This document shows, in pieces, positions 1 through 8,718 of a stretch of DNA of 64,000 nucleotides (positions within the stretch are counted from its first letter, which is position 1; every line of letters starts with the position of its first letter). The notes beneath the pieces are model-generated. The model was not told the DNA's origin, made no database searches, and saw only the letters and a list, made by a program, of their open reading frames with translations. The stretch is taken from the NCBI RefSeq assembly GCF_002116905.1, contig NZ_CP015118.1, forward strand, positions 1,116,001 to 1,180,000, read 5' to 3'. This stretch comes from Piscinibacter gummiphilus. GTDB lineage: Bacteria; Pseudomonadota; Gammaproteobacteria; Burkholderiales; Burkholderiaceae_C. Position numbers and translations under genes: made by a program.

Positions 1-244
1 TTCGATCGGTACGGCGCAAAACGGATTTGTGTAGAATCGCGGCCAGGGAGGGCTTGACCGATTCGGTAAGCCCCGCAAAAAGAAGGCATCGACCTTCGTG
101 TAATCACCGGGCTTGCAGTATGAGATCGGCAGCGTGTGGCGCATCGGCTTCGATGCGGAATGGAGGGGCGCGTCTCCGCCAAAGGAGGCATTCGGACGGT
201 TCACGTGCGAACGTGGACGCGGCCACCCGTGGCGTGGCTCGCAC
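1..244. other. Leader region upstream of the flagellar-type operon
   Basis: No supported gene lies here. The reading frame of fliQ is open upstream to position 113, but that extension has no counterpart in the family, so I treat the stretch as leader. A -10-like TAGAAT lies at 32-37 without a convincing -35 partner. I found no GG-N10-GC sigma-54 element and no TAAA-N18-GATAA sigma-28 element. The operon promoter may lie here or outside the window. Confidence 0.4.
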
Positions 245-511
245 ATGACGCCCGACACCGCCCTCCAGCTTCTCTCCGACCTGTTCAAGCTGGGGCTTTT
301 GCTCTGCGCTCCGCTGCTGGCCGTGATCCTCGTCGTGGGTCTCGTCGTCAGCGTGCTCCAGGTCGTCACCCAGGTCCAGGATCCCTCGGTCGCGTTCGTG
401 CCGAAGCTCGTGCTGTTCGTGGGCGCCCTGATCCTGCTGGGACCGTGGATGCTGAACCGGCTCACCTCGTACGCGGGCAATCTGCTCGCGCGCCTCGGGA
501 GCCTCGCATGA
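245..511 (+). CDS. fliQ: FliQ, flagellar type III export gate subunit
   Basis: An 88-residue inner-membrane protein, matching the usual FliQ length of about 89. It has two membrane segments, at about residues 16-38 and 53-73. The conserved loop between them reads QVQDPSVAFVPK, close to the family pattern of Gln-rich residues followed by FVPK. With FliP and FliR it forms the export gate in the MS ring. I chose the ATG at 245 because the upstream extension has no family counterpart. The stop overlaps the fliR start by four bases. It opens the operon, whereas in many flagellar systems fliQ follows fliP. Here fliP is about 17 kb downstream, so the gate genes are split across the two ends of the cluster. 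Confidence 0.93.
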   Translation: MTPDTALQLLSDLFKLGLLLCAPLLAVILVVGLVVSVLQVVTQVQDPSVAFVPKLVLFVGALILLGPWMLNRLTSYAGNLLARLGSLA

Positions 512-1314
512 CGGGCGGCAACGACGCCATGGCCGGCATCGCCGCGTCCATCCTGGGCGTCGGTGTGGACACTGGCCTGCTCGCAGTCCTGCTCCTGTCC
601 GTGCGGTTCTCCGTCGCGTTCGGAATGTCGCCGGCGCTCTCGTCCCACGGCATGCCGGCGATGGTCCGGGTGGCGCTGGTCTTCCTCCTCTCCGCGCTGG
701 CCGCGCCGTCCCTGCCGGGCAGCCTTGCACCGGGGGCGGCGGGCTGGTCGGCCTCCTGGCTCATGGCCGCGGTGGCCTCGGAGGTGTTCGTCGGCATGCT
801 GCTGGGCTTCGGCGTGCACATCGTGCTCGCGTCGTTCGCCATCGCCGGCCGCATGCTCGACGTGCAGATCGGCTTCGGCATCGGCTCGGTCTTCGACCCG
901 GTCACGCGCTCGAGCCAGAACGTCATGGGCACGCTGATGAGCCTGGTGGGCGTGACGCTGTTCTTCGCGATGGATGCCCACTTGGTGCTCGCATCGATGC
1001 TCGCCCGGTCCACCACGCTGTTCCCGCTCGGCGCGCTGCCCGACTTCGCCGACCCCATGCCGCTGCTGTCGGGTGCGGGCCGCATGTACGCGATCGGACT
1101 CGCGCTCGCCGCGCCCGTCGCCATCGCGCTGGTGCTGAGCGACCTGCTCGTCGGCGTCACCTCGCGGAACATGCCCCAGATCAACGTGCTGGTCCTGAGC
1201 ATGCCGCTCAAGGTGCTGGTTGCCTATTTCGTGCTCGCCGTCAGCGTGCGTGCATGGGCCCCCCTACTGTCCGGCGTGTTCGGCATGGCGGGCGACATCC
1301 TGGGAGCGAAGTGA
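508..1314 (+). CDS. fliR: FliR, flagellar type III export gate subunit
   Basis: A 268-residue polytopic inner-membrane protein of normal FliR length. It shows the family signature near the C-terminus, SRNMPQINVLVLSMPLK, and the central GRMLDVQIGFGIGSVFDP segment that follows a hydrophobic helix. It builds the export gate with FliP and FliQ. The start ATG at 508 overlaps the fliQ stop as ATGA, which implies translational coupling. The ATG eight codons in could also be the start. The end overlaps the flhB start by one base (TGATG). Confidence 0.93.
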   Translation: MTGGNDAMAGIAASILGVGVDTGLLAVLLLSVRFSVAFGMSPALSSHGMPAMVRVALVFLLSALAAPSLPGSLAPGAAGWSASWLMAAVASEVFVGMLLGFGVHIVLASFAIAGRMLDVQIGFGIGSVFDPVTRSSQNVMGTLMSLVGVTLFFAMDAHLVLASMLARSTTLFPLGALPDFADPMPLLSGAGRMYAIGLALAAPVAIALVLSDLLVGVTSRNMPQINVLVLSMPLKVLVAYFVLAVSVRAWAPLLSGVFGMAGDILGAK

Positions 1315-2399
1315 TGGCCGACGGTCAGACCGACCTCGATCGCAGCGAAGCAGCGTCGCCGTTCAAGTTGCAGAAGGCACACGACCGAGGGTCGATCTTC
1401 CGCAGCATGGAGGTGACGTTCGCGGTCGTGCTGCTGGCCCTGACGGCCTGCGCCTACGGCCTCGGCGAAGCCACGCTCCGCCGCGCGGGGCAGCTGCTGT
1501 TCGCCGGCCTGTCCATGAGCGGCCGCTCGTCGCTCGAGCCGCAGGGCGCGCTCAGCGCCGCCTGGCTGCTCGCGGTCGCTGCGGCGCAGGTGGTCGCGCC
1601 GCTGTTGTTCGTCGTGTGGATCGCCGGGACGGGAGCCGCCGCGCTGCAGGCACGAGGCGTGTTCTCGGCGGAGCCGCTGCGGCCCGATTTCTCGCGGCTC
1701 AACCCCGCACAGGGCTTCAAGAAGCTCTTCTCGCTGCGCTCGCTCATCGACCTGCTGCGCAACGCGGTCAAGCTGCTGCTCCTCGGCGTTGCCGCGATCC
1801 TGTGGGGAACGAACCACCTGGGTGACATCCTGTCGATGCAGCAGCTGCCGGTCCGCGCGCAGGCCGCGCTCGGGTTGCGCCTGATCGCCGGAGGGCTCGG
1901 CCTCGTCGCCACGCTGTACATCGTCTTCGCGCTGTTCGACTGGCTGTTCAACCGGTGGGACTTCGGCCGGCAGATGCGCATGTCGAAGCGCGAAATGAAG
2001 GACGAGCACAAGGAGCGCGAAGGCGATCCGAGGATCAAGGGGCGTCTGCGCGAGCTGCGCCAGGAGTGGCTGCGCAAGGCGAGGACCGCGAGCCAGGTCA
2101 AAGGCGCCGATGTGCTGGTGACCAACCCGACGCACTACGCCGTGGCGCTCCACTACCGCCACGGACAGACACCGGCGCCGGTGATCCAGGCGCGCGGCGT
2201 CGGTGAACTCGCGCTGCGGATGCGCGAGACCGCGCGCCGCCACGGCGTGCCCATCGTCGAGAACCCGCCCCTCGCGCGAGCGCTGTACAAGGTGCCCGGC
2301 GAGACGCCGTTCGTGCCGGAGGCCCAGTTCCACGACGTGGCCCGCATCCTGCGCTGGGTCTACGCGGCGCGGCGCGGCGCCGGAGGAGTCGCCGCATGA
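1314..2399 (+). CDS. flhB: FlhB, export apparatus substrate-specificity switch
   Basis: A 361-residue protein with four membrane segments in the first ~210 residues and a cytoplasmic domain. It carries the autocleavage motif N271-P-T-H274, where family members cut between Asn and Pro to switch export from rod/hook to late substrates. The N-terminus has the conserved Ser-Pro-Phe-Lys-Leu-Gln-Lys-Ala segment. Retention of NPTH means that the switching machinery looks intact even though no filament-class gene lies nearby. The late substrate of this apparatus may therefore be something other than flagellin (inference). Start ATG at 1314, coupled to the fliR stop. Confidence 0.95.
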   Translation: MADGQTDLDRSEAASPFKLQKAHDRGSIFRSMEVTFAVVLLALTACAYGLGEATLRRAGQLLFAGLSMSGRSSLEPQGALSAAWLLAVAAAQVVAPLLFVVWIAGTGAAALQARGVFSAEPLRPDFSRLNPAQGFKKLFSLRSLIDLLRNAVKLLLLGVAAILWGTNHLGDILSMQQLPVRAQAALGLRLIAGGLGLVATLYIVFALFDWLFNRWDFGRQMRMSKREMKDEHKEREGDPRIKGRLRELRQEWLRKARTASQVKGADVLVTNPTHYAVALHYRHGQTPAPVIQARGVGELALRMRETARRHGVPIVENPPLARALYKVPGETPFVPEAQFHDVARILRWVYAARRGAGGVAA

Positions 2400-4423
2400 A
2401 CGCACTCGCCAAGGTGGCGGGCCGGCACAGCGACCTGGCCCTGATCGCCCTCGTGATGGGGGTGCTGGTCGTGCTGTTCGCGCCGGTGCCGGCGCCGCTG
2501 CTCGACTTCCTGATCCTCTCGAACTTCTCGCTCGCCCTGCTGGTGCTGCTGCTGACGTTCTACGCGCCGCGGCCGGTCGATTTCTCGACGTTCCCCGCGG
2601 TGCTGCTGATCGCCACGCTGTTCCGGCTGGCCCTCAACGTCTCGGCGACGCGGCTGATCCTCTCGGAAGGCGACGCCGGGCGCGTGATCAACGCGGTGGG
2701 CGAGTACGTCGTCGGGGGCAACTACGTCATCGGCCTGATCGTCTTCCTGATCCTCGTCGTCGTGCAGTACGTGGTGGTCACCAACGGCGCGCAGCGCGTG
2801 TCCGAGGTCGCAGCGCGGTTCACGCTCGACAGCATGCCCGGCCAGCAGATGAGCATCGACGCCGATCTCAACATGGGCTTCATCGACCAGGCGGAGGCCA
2901 AGCGACGCCGCCGCAACCTCGAGCGCGAGGCGGCCTTCTACGGGGCGATGGACGGCGCCAGCAAGTTCGTCAAGGGGGATGCCATCGCCGGCATCCTGAT
3001 CATGCTGATCAACATCCTCGGCGGGCTCGTGGTCGGCGTGCTGCAGAAGGGGCTGCCGTGGGGCGAGGCGCTGCGCCACTACACGCTGCTGACCATCGGC
3101 GACGGCATCGTCACGCAGATCCCGGCGCTGGTCATCTCGGTGGGCACCGGCCTCATCGTGACCCGGTCGTCGTCGGACGGCGAACTGGGCCGCGAACTCG
3201 CCCGCCAGCTCACCGCGTTCCCGCGCACGCTGCTCATCGTGGCGTTCGTCGTGCTGGCGGTGGGCCTGTTGCCGGGCATGCCGGCGCTGCCGGTGATCGT
3301 CATCGGATCGATCGTGCTGGGCATGTTCTTCCTGCGCCGCCGCATCGGCGACGGCGAGACCGCGGACGGTGACGAGAAGAAGGACGAAAACGGCGAGGCG
3401 GAGGATCCGTACGCGGTCTACGACCTGGAGCCCATCGAAGTCCACATGGGCAAGGCCGTGGCCGCCCACCTCGGCGGCGAACAGGGCGCGCTGATGAAGC
3501 GCATCGCCGCGTTCCGCACGCAGTACGCCGAAGACATCGGCTTCGTGATCCCGAAGGTGCGCTTCTCCGAGTCGAAGGATCCGGACGAACACGTCTACCG
3601 CATCGCCATCTACGGCGAGCCGGTGGCGAGCGGCCGCATCCTCGCGGACCGCACGCTGGCGATCCACCCGAACGGCGACCTGAAGGGCGTGCCCGGCACC
3701 GAGACCCGGGAGCCGACCTACGGGCTGCCGGCGCTCTGGATCGAGGACGCTCATCGCGACGCCGCCCGCGCGGCGCGCTACACGCTCGTCGATCCCACCA
3801 CGGTGCTGTTCACCCACCTCTCGGAGGTGATCCGCCAGCGCGTCGCCGAACTGATGACGCGTGCAGAGGCCGAACGCATGCTGGGCCACCTGCGCGGGCA
3901 GCAGGCCGGTCTCGTCGAGGAACTGGTGCCCACGGCGTTGTCGCTGACGGACGTGCAGAAGGTGCTGCAGAACCTCCTGCGGGAGAAGGTGCCGGTCCGC
4001 AACCTGCAGGCCATCGTCGAGGCGCTGTGCGACGGCGTCCGGGTGTCGAAGGATCCCGCGCAGCTGACCGAGGTCGTGCGGCAGCGGCTCGCGGTCAGCA
4101 TCTGCAACAGCCTCAGCGCCGACCGCCGCACGCTCCACGTGATGACGCTCGACCCGGCCATCGAGGACAACCTGCTCGGCGGCCGGGCGGACACGGCGCC
4201 CGGCGATCCACGGCAGGTGGACGCAGCGCTCCTTCGCATCGCCGCCCAGGCCGAGAAGATGCTCAAGAGCAACCTGATTCCCGTGGTGCTCGTCTCGGCC
4301 GAGGTGCGCCGCCACGTGCGCGCGTTGTGCGAGCGCGCCGCGCCGCACCTGCGCGTCATCTCCGTCGCGGAGGTGCCGTCCGGCTTCGAGCTGCGCGCCT
4401 TCGCCACCATCACCGCGAACTGA
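2396..4423 (+). CDS. flhA: FlhA, main export gate and substrate-docking protein
   Basis: A 675-residue FHIPEP-family protein of normal length. It has about eight membrane segments in the first ~310 residues, the conserved cytoplasmic loop with GQQMSIDADLNMG, then an acidic linker and a soluble C-terminal domain that in homologues forms the nonameric docking ring. The start ATG at 2396 overlaps the flhB stop. The linker after the last membrane helix is very charged, with Asp-Glu-Lys-Lys-Asp-Glu. All core residues that I can recognise are present, so the export engine appears functional. Confidence 0.95.
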   Translation: MNALAKVAGRHSDLALIALVMGVLVVLFAPVPAPLLDFLILSNFSLALLVLLLTFYAPRPVDFSTFPAVLLIATLFRLALNVSATRLILSEGDAGRVINAVGEYVVGGNYVIGLIVFLILVVVQYVVVTNGAQRVSEVAARFTLDSMPGQQMSIDADLNMGFIDQAEAKRRRRNLEREAAFYGAMDGASKFVKGDAIAGILIMLINILGGLVVGVLQKGLPWGEALRHYTLLTIGDGIVTQIPALVISVGTGLIVTRSSSDGELGRELARQLTAFPRTLLIVAFVVLAVGLLPGMPALPVIVIGSIVLGMFFLRRRIGDGETADGDEKKDENGEAEDPYAVYDLEPIEVHMGKAVAAHLGGEQGALMKRIAAFRTQYAEDIGFVIPKVRFSESKDPDEHVYRIAIYGEPVASGRILADRTLAIHPNGDLKGVPGTETREPTYGLPALWIEDAHRDAARAARYTLVDPTTVLFTHLSEVIRQRVAELMTRAEAERMLGHLRGQQAGLVEELVPTALSLTDVQKVLQNLLREKVPVRNLQAIVEALCDGVRVSKDPAQLTEVVRQRLAVSICNSLSADRRTLHVMTLDPAIEDNLLGGRADTAPGDPRQVDAALLRIAAQAEKMLKSNLIPVVLVSAEVRRHVRALCERAAPHLRVISVAEVPSGFELRAFATITAN

Positions 4424-4437
4424 CCGAGACACGATCC

Positions 4438-5163
4438 ATGAGCCACGATCTCTACGCCATCACCGCGCTCGGCCTGCTCGACGGCCAGCAGCGTCTCGAG
4501 ACCATCAGCCGCAACGCGGCGAACGCGAGCGTACCGGGCTACCGGCGTCAGGTCGCGGCGTCGCGCTCGTTCGCCGCCGACCTGGAGCGGGTGGATGCCG
4601 GCGGCACGCCGGTGCCCGCCGCGCCGCAGGCGCGGGTGGACCTGCGCGCCGGCGCCATCGCGCTCAGCGGCCGCCCCCTGGACCTGGCCATCGAGGGCGG
4701 TGGCGCGTACTTCGCGCTGAGCGATGGCACGACGACCTGGCTGACGCGGGCCGGCTCGTTCCAGGTGAACGACGACGGATACCTGGTCGGTGAACGCGGC
4801 CTGAAGGTGCAGGGCACGGCGGGGGACCTGCGCGTCGACGGGCCGGACGTCGAAGTGACGGCCGATGGCCGGCTGCTGCGGGCCGGGGTTGCGATCGGCG
4901 CACTCCAACTGTTCTCGCCGGCCGATGCCGCGGCCCTGACGTCGGCCGGCGGCACCTTGCTGAACGCGGCCACTGGCGTCGTGCCGGCCGCGGCGGGGGC
5001 CGCGCGCATCCGCCAGGGCGCCCTCGAGGGCTCCAACGCCGGCGGGGCGGCCGACATGGTCGAGCTGCTCACGCTGACCCGCCAGTACGAGAGCCTCGTG
5101 CGTGTCACGCAGGGCTACGACGACCTGCTCGGTCGAACCATCCAGAAACTCGGAGAGGTCTGA
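4438..5163 (+). CDS. flgF: FlgF, proximal rod protein
   Basis: A 241-residue flagellar rod protein. The N-terminus has the flagellar basal-body rod signature, with ISRNAANASVPGYRRQ in place of the common NNLANxxTPGFK. The C-terminus (QYESLVRVTQGYDDLLGRTIQKLGEV) is the family's coiled-coil D0 end. Rod proteins polymerise across the periplasm after export through the basal apparatus. The gene begins 14 bases after flhA and runs straight into flgG. The pairing of flgF and flgG beside flhA, upstream of flgA-flgH-flgI, is an unusual order compared with the flgBCDEFGHIJ operons of enterobacteria. Confidence 0.9.
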   Translation: MSHDLYAITALGLLDGQQRLETISRNAANASVPGYRRQVAASRSFAADLERVDAGGTPVPAAPQARVDLRAGAIALSGRPLDLAIEGGGAYFALSDGTTTWLTRAGSFQVNDDGYLVGERGLKVQGTAGDLRVDGPDVEVTADGRLLRAGVAIGALQLFSPADAAALTSAGGTLLNAATGVVPAAAGAARIRQGALEGSNAGGAADMVELLTLTRQYESLVRVTQGYDDLLGRTIQKLGEV

Positions 5164-5167
5164 ATCC

Positions 5168-5935
5168 ATGTACGACGCCATCTACGTCTCGGCCGTGGGC
5201 CTGCAGGCCCAGAAGGAACAGCTCGACGCCGCGGCGAACAACCTCGCCAACGCCAACACGCCCACCTTCAAGCGGCAGCGGGTCGACTTCTCGGCCATCC
5301 TCGATCGCGGCGGCCCGGCCCGGGTGACGGACGGGCTCGCGCCGGCCGCGGGGGAGTCCGTGTCGAAGCGCGTGCGGGTCGACCTGGCCCAGGGCGAGGT
5401 CGTGCCCACAGGGCGCGCGCTCGACGTCGCGATCCAGGGCGCCGGCTTCCTCGAGGTGCTGCTCGCCGACGGCCGCAGCGGCTATTCGCGGGGCGGCTCG
5501 CTGAAGGTCAACGACGACGGCACGCTCGCCATTGCCGACGGCCGAGCCCTCAAGGCCGACGTGCGCGTGCCCTCGGGCGCGACGGGCATCGCGGTCGCCG
5601 CCGACGGCACGGTGACAGCCCTGCTGCCGGGCGACAAGTCGGCGTCCGTGCTCGGGCAACTCGACCTGGTCACCTTCGTCAATCCCGATTCGCTGCAGTA
5701 CCAGGGCGAAGGCGTGTTCGTCCCGCGTGCGGGTGCAAGCGATCCGGCCCGGGCACGTCCGGGCGAGGACGGCACCGGCACGCTCGTGACGGGTGCGCTG
5801 GAAGCCTCGAACATCCGCATGGTCGACGAGATGGTGTCGCTGATGCTGATGCAGCGGGTCTACGAACTCAACGCCAAGGTCATGCAGGCCGCCGACGAGA
5901 TGGTGGGCATGACGAACAACCTCCGGAGAGGCTGA
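5168..5935 (+). CDS. flgG: FlgG, distal rod protein
   Basis: A 255-residue distal rod protein, close to the typical 260. It shows the exact rod/hook signature NNLANANTPTFKRQRVDF near residue 30, the hook-basal-body middle domain with YSRGGSLKVNDDGTL, and the C-terminal helix VYELNAKVMQAADEMVG. Four bases separate it from flgF. The stop overlaps the start of flgA at 5935. It would form the drive-shaft part of the rod on which the P and L rings assemble. Confidence 0.92.
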   Translation: MYDAIYVSAVGLQAQKEQLDAAANNLANANTPTFKRQRVDFSAILDRGGPARVTDGLAPAAGESVSKRVRVDLAQGEVVPTGRALDVAIQGAGFLEVLLADGRSGYSRGGSLKVNDDGTLAIADGRALKADVRVPSGATGIAVAADGTVTALLPGDKSASVLGQLDLVTFVNPDSLQYQGEGVFVPRAGASDPARARPGEDGTGTLVTGALEASNIRMVDEMVSLMLMQRVYELNAKVMQAADEMVGMTNNLRRG

Positions 5936-6654
5936 TGCGGCGGAGCACCGCGGTCCTGTCGCTGGCGATGTGCGTGGCGCCGGCCCTCGCGGCGGGGCCC
6001 ACGTCGGCCACGACGCTGCGCGACGACGTGCTGCATGCCACGGAGGCGCTGCTGCACGGATCGGGGCTGTCCATCGAGGTGTCGCGCGCACAGGTCCTGG
6101 CCTCGCGCGAGCTGCGCGCCGACGAGTCGTTCGTGCTCGTGCCGCGCTGGTCGGCGCGGGATTCGGCTCCGGCGATGCCGCTGACCTTCGACCTCGTGCC
6201 CGCGGGCGCGCCCGGTGCCGCGTCCGGCGGGGCCGCGCGCGTCACGCTGGTCACGTCGCTGCGCCGCGAGGTGCTGGTGGCGCGGCAACGCATCGAGCGC
6301 GGCGACGCGGTGTCGTGCGACGACCTGGCGGTGCGTCCGCTCGATCTCCGCGCGGTGCCGGTGCGCGCGCTGGCGCCGCCGTGTGCGATGGCCGACGGCG
6401 ACGTGGCGCTGCGTACGCTGCTGCCGGGCGATGCCTTGCGCGCGGACGACATCGGCGATCCACCGGACGTGTCCGCGCGGAATCCCGTGAACGTGAGGGT
6501 GGTGGAGGGCGCGATCCGCCTGGAGCAGTCGGGCGTCGCGCTGGCCGACGCCCGCATCGGGGAACGGGTACCGGTGCGCCTCGACGGCAGCCGGCAGCAG
6601 GTGCAGGGCCGCGTGGTCGCGGCGAATGTCGTGGTGGTGGAGGGAACGAGATGA
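5935..6654 (+). CDS. flgA: FlgA, P-ring assembly chaperone
   Basis: A 239-residue exported protein with a signal peptide at about residues 1-20 (cut after Ala-Leu-Ala-Ala). The C-terminal half has the SAF-like domain typical of FlgA, with VLVARQRIERGDAVSCDDL, followed by a segment ending IGERVPVRLDGSRQQVQGRV, which matches the FlgA tail. FlgA binds FlgI in the periplasm and guides P-ring assembly. It sits in the operon directly before the L- and P-ring genes, which fits that role. Overlapping start and stop codons on both sides show tight coupling. Confidence 0.88.
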   Translation: MRRSTAVLSLAMCVAPALAAGPTSATTLRDDVLHATEALLHGSGLSIEVSRAQVLASRELRADESFVLVPRWSARDSAPAMPLTFDLVPAGAPGAASGGAARVTLVTSLRREVLVARQRIERGDAVSCDDLAVRPLDLRAVPVRALAPPCAMADGDVALRTLLPGDALRADDIGDPPDVSARNPVNVRVVEGAIRLEQSGVALADARIGERVPVRLDGSRQQVQGRVVAANVVVVEGTR

Positions 6655-7238
6655 ACGGGTGCTGGAAGGCCGCGGTCGCGGCAGGGTTCGCGATGGCCGT
6701 GTCGGGTGTCGGAGCCGTCGAGTCCGACAGCCTGCTGGACGCGGCGTCGTACCGCTCGCTGGTGTCGGAGGGCAAGGCGTTCCGCGTGGGCGACATCCTG
6801 ACGGTGGTGGTGCAGGAGGTGTCGTCGGCCACCACGGCGGCCGACAGCGCGGCCGACCGCAAGACCAGTTTCGGCGGCGAGGTGGGCTCGTCGAAGGTGG
6901 GCATCGTCAGCGCCACCGCGGGCGCCTCGACGGACAACAGCGGTGGCGGGCGCACGCAGCGCAGCGGCCGCCTCGCGGCGCAGCTCAGCGTGCGTGTGGT
7001 GGAGGTGCTCGCCAACTCGGACCTGGCCATCGTCGGTCACCAGGACATCCGCGTGAACGGCGAACTGCAGTCGATCACGCTCACCGGCGTCGTCCGCCAG
7101 CGCGACATCGGCGAGAGCAACACGGTCCTGTCCGGCCGCATCGCGGGCGCGGACATCCGCTTCGACGGCGAAGGTTTCGTCGCCGACAAGAGCCGGCCGG
7201 GATGGGTCACGCAGTTCCTCTCCTTGCTCGGGTTCTGA
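6651..7238 (+). CDS. flgH: FlgH-like L-ring protein without a lipobox
   Basis: A 195-residue protein matching FlgH from the AFRVGDILTVVVQE motif through SIT-LTGVVRQRDI-ESNTVLS to the C-terminal GWVTQFLSLLGF. FlgH normally is a lipoprotein of about 230 residues with a Cys at the signal cleavage site. Here the only early Cys is residue 4, and the hydrophobic stretch (residues 8-22, ending SGVGA) looks like a signal peptidase I site. The start ATG at 6651 is fixed by the overlap with the flgA stop. Upstream in-frame codons lie inside flgA and offer no lipobox either. The family is sure. Outer-membrane anchoring by a route other than acylation is inferred. Confidence 0.87.
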   Translation: MNGCWKAAVAAGFAMAVSGVGAVESDSLLDAASYRSLVSEGKAFRVGDILTVVVQEVSSATTAADSAADRKTSFGGEVGSSKVGIVSATAGASTDNSGGGRTQRSGRLAAQLSVRVVEVLANSDLAIVGHQDIRVNGELQSITLTGVVRQRDIGESNTVLSGRIAGADIRFDGEGFVADKSRPGWVTQFLSLLGF

Positions 7239-7239
7239 C

Positions 7240-8358
7240 ATGACGCGTCTCCGTTTCCTCCTGTCGTGGCTGCTGCTGGTGTCGTGCGGCGGCGCGTTCG
7301 CCGCCGACGGCGTGCGCCTCAAGGACATCGCCCGGGTCCAGGGCATGCGCCAGCACGCGCTCGTCGGCTACGGCCTCGTCAGCGGCCTGGCTGGCACGGG
7401 CGACTCGTCCACCAGCCGCGCGACGCGCCAGTCGATGGCGAACCTTCTCGCGCAGTTCAACATGACGCTGCCGCCGGAGGCCATCGCCAGCCGCAACGTC
7501 GCGATCGTGATGATCAGCGCCAACCTCTCGAACTACACGCGGGTCGGCGACACGGTGGACGTGACCGTCACGTCCGTGGGGGATGCGAAAAGCCTGGTCG
7601 GTGGCAACCTGGTCCTGGCGCCGCTGAAAGGCCCCGACGGCAAGACCTACGTGCTGGCGCAGGGGCCGCTGACCGTGGGTGGCTACCGCTACGACGCGAA
7701 CGGGTCGGTCGGGCAGAAGAACCATCCCACCGTGGCCACGGTGCCCGGCGGCGGGCTCGTGGAGGTGGCGTCGCCCGCGCCCGCGCTGGGCGATGCGTCG
7801 AGCTTCGTCGTCTCGCTGCTGGAGCCGGACTACACCAACGCGTCGCGCGTGGCGGAGGCCATCAACGCGTCGCTGGGCGGGCGGTACGCCGACGCCCGCG
7901 ATCCGGAAGCGGTCGCCGTGCGGGTGCCCGAGAGCTTCCGTGGCCGTTTCGTGGACCTGATGCGCCGCATCGAACCGCTCGAGATCGCGCCCGACTTCCG
8001 CGCGCGCGTGGTGGTGAACGAACGCACCGGCACGGTGGTGGCGGGCGCGAACGTGCGCATCTCGGCCGCGGCCATCTCGTACGGCGATCTCCGCATCTCC
8101 ATCGTCACCGACAACGCGGTGTCCCAGCCCGCGCTGCTGGTCGATCCGTCGCGCTCGGTCCGCACGGAGGCCTACGCGAACTCGCGCATCGACCTGCAGG
8201 AGCAGGGCGGTGCCACGCTCGTGACGCAGCAGGGAGGCTCCATCGCCGACCTGGTGCAGGCGCTCGGCCGGCTGCGCACCAGCGCGCGGGACGTGGTGTC
8301 CATCCTCAAGGCCCTGAAGGCGTCCGGCGCCCTTCATGCCGAACTCGTCGTCCAGTGA
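7240..8358 (+). CDS. flgI: FlgI, P-ring protein
   Basis: A 372-residue exported protein with a signal peptide at residues 1-21 (FAA-DG cleavage region). It has the unmistakable FlgI start after cleavage, VRLKDIARVQGMRQHALVGY, then GLAGTGDS, and the family's AAISYGDLRISIVT segment. It forms the P ring around the rod in the peptidoglycan layer. It starts one base after flgH. In many lateral-flagella operons flgJ, a rod-capping muramidase, follows flgI. Here flgB follows instead and no flgJ is present in the window. Confidence 0.94.
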   Translation: MTRLRFLLSWLLLVSCGGAFAADGVRLKDIARVQGMRQHALVGYGLVSGLAGTGDSSTSRATRQSMANLLAQFNMTLPPEAIASRNVAIVMISANLSNYTRVGDTVDVTVTSVGDAKSLVGGNLVLAPLKGPDGKTYVLAQGPLTVGGYRYDANGSVGQKNHPTVATVPGGGLVEVASPAPALGDASSFVVSLLEPDYTNASRVAEAINASLGGRYADARDPEAVAVRVPESFRGRFVDLMRRIEPLEIAPDFRARVVVNERTGTVVAGANVRISAAAISYGDLRISIVTDNAVSQPALLVDPSRSVRTEAYANSRIDLQEQGGATLVTQQGGSIADLVQALGRLRTSARDVVSILKALKASGALHAELVVQ

Positions 8359-8375
8359 TCCCTCCGGAGCTTCCG

Positions 8376-8714
8376 ATGTCCAGCACTCCTCCCATCCACG
8401 CGGTCGACCAGGTGGCCGCGGCCCTGTCGGTCGCGAGCCTTCGCAACCAGGTGATCGCCGCCAACATCGCCAACCGCGACGTGGCCGGCTACCAGCGCAT
8501 GGCCGTCGCGTTCGAGCAGGCGCTCGACGCGGCGGGCGCAACGCCCCCGGGCGCGCGCGCCGTCGTTGTCCCCGAGCCGGGGACCGCGGGTGCCTCTCTG
8601 GAGCAGGACATGGTGGCCTTGTCGGGCAACGCCCTGAACTACCAGGCGCTCGCGCGGGCGCTGTCCCGCTATTTCTCGATCGCGCAGACCATCGCCAACG
8701 GCGGAAGGAATTAA
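8376..8714 (+). CDS. flgB: FlgB, proximal rod protein
   Basis: A 112-residue rod protein with the signature IAANIANRDVAGYQRM, a variant of NIANADTPGYK, near residue 30. The C-terminal helix ends ALARALSRYFSIAQTIANGGRN, which resembles FlgB ends. A Shine-Dalgarno GGAG lies upstream of the ATG at 8376. FlgB is slightly shorter than the usual 130-140 residues. It is followed directly by flgC and fliE, the normal rod-gene companions. Confidence 0.88.
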   Translation: MSSTPPIHAVDQVAAALSVASLRNQVIAANIANRDVAGYQRMAVAFEQALDAAGATPPGARAVVVPEPGTAGASLEQDMVALSGNALNYQALARALSRYFSIAQTIANGGRN

Positions 8715-8718
8715 GACC

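Noticed and set aside
1..244. Sigma-54 promoter before fliQ
   Set aside because: A TTGCA at 113-117 lacks the required GG twelve bases upstream. No other candidate fits.
113..244. N-terminal extension of FliQ
   Set aside because: The 44 extra codons have no family counterpart. The ATG at 245 yields the normal 88-residue protein.
2360..4432. Long minus-strand open frame opposite flhA
   Set aside because: Shadow of flhA. Its His/Arg/Glu-rich composition is typical of antisense frames in GC-rich DNA.
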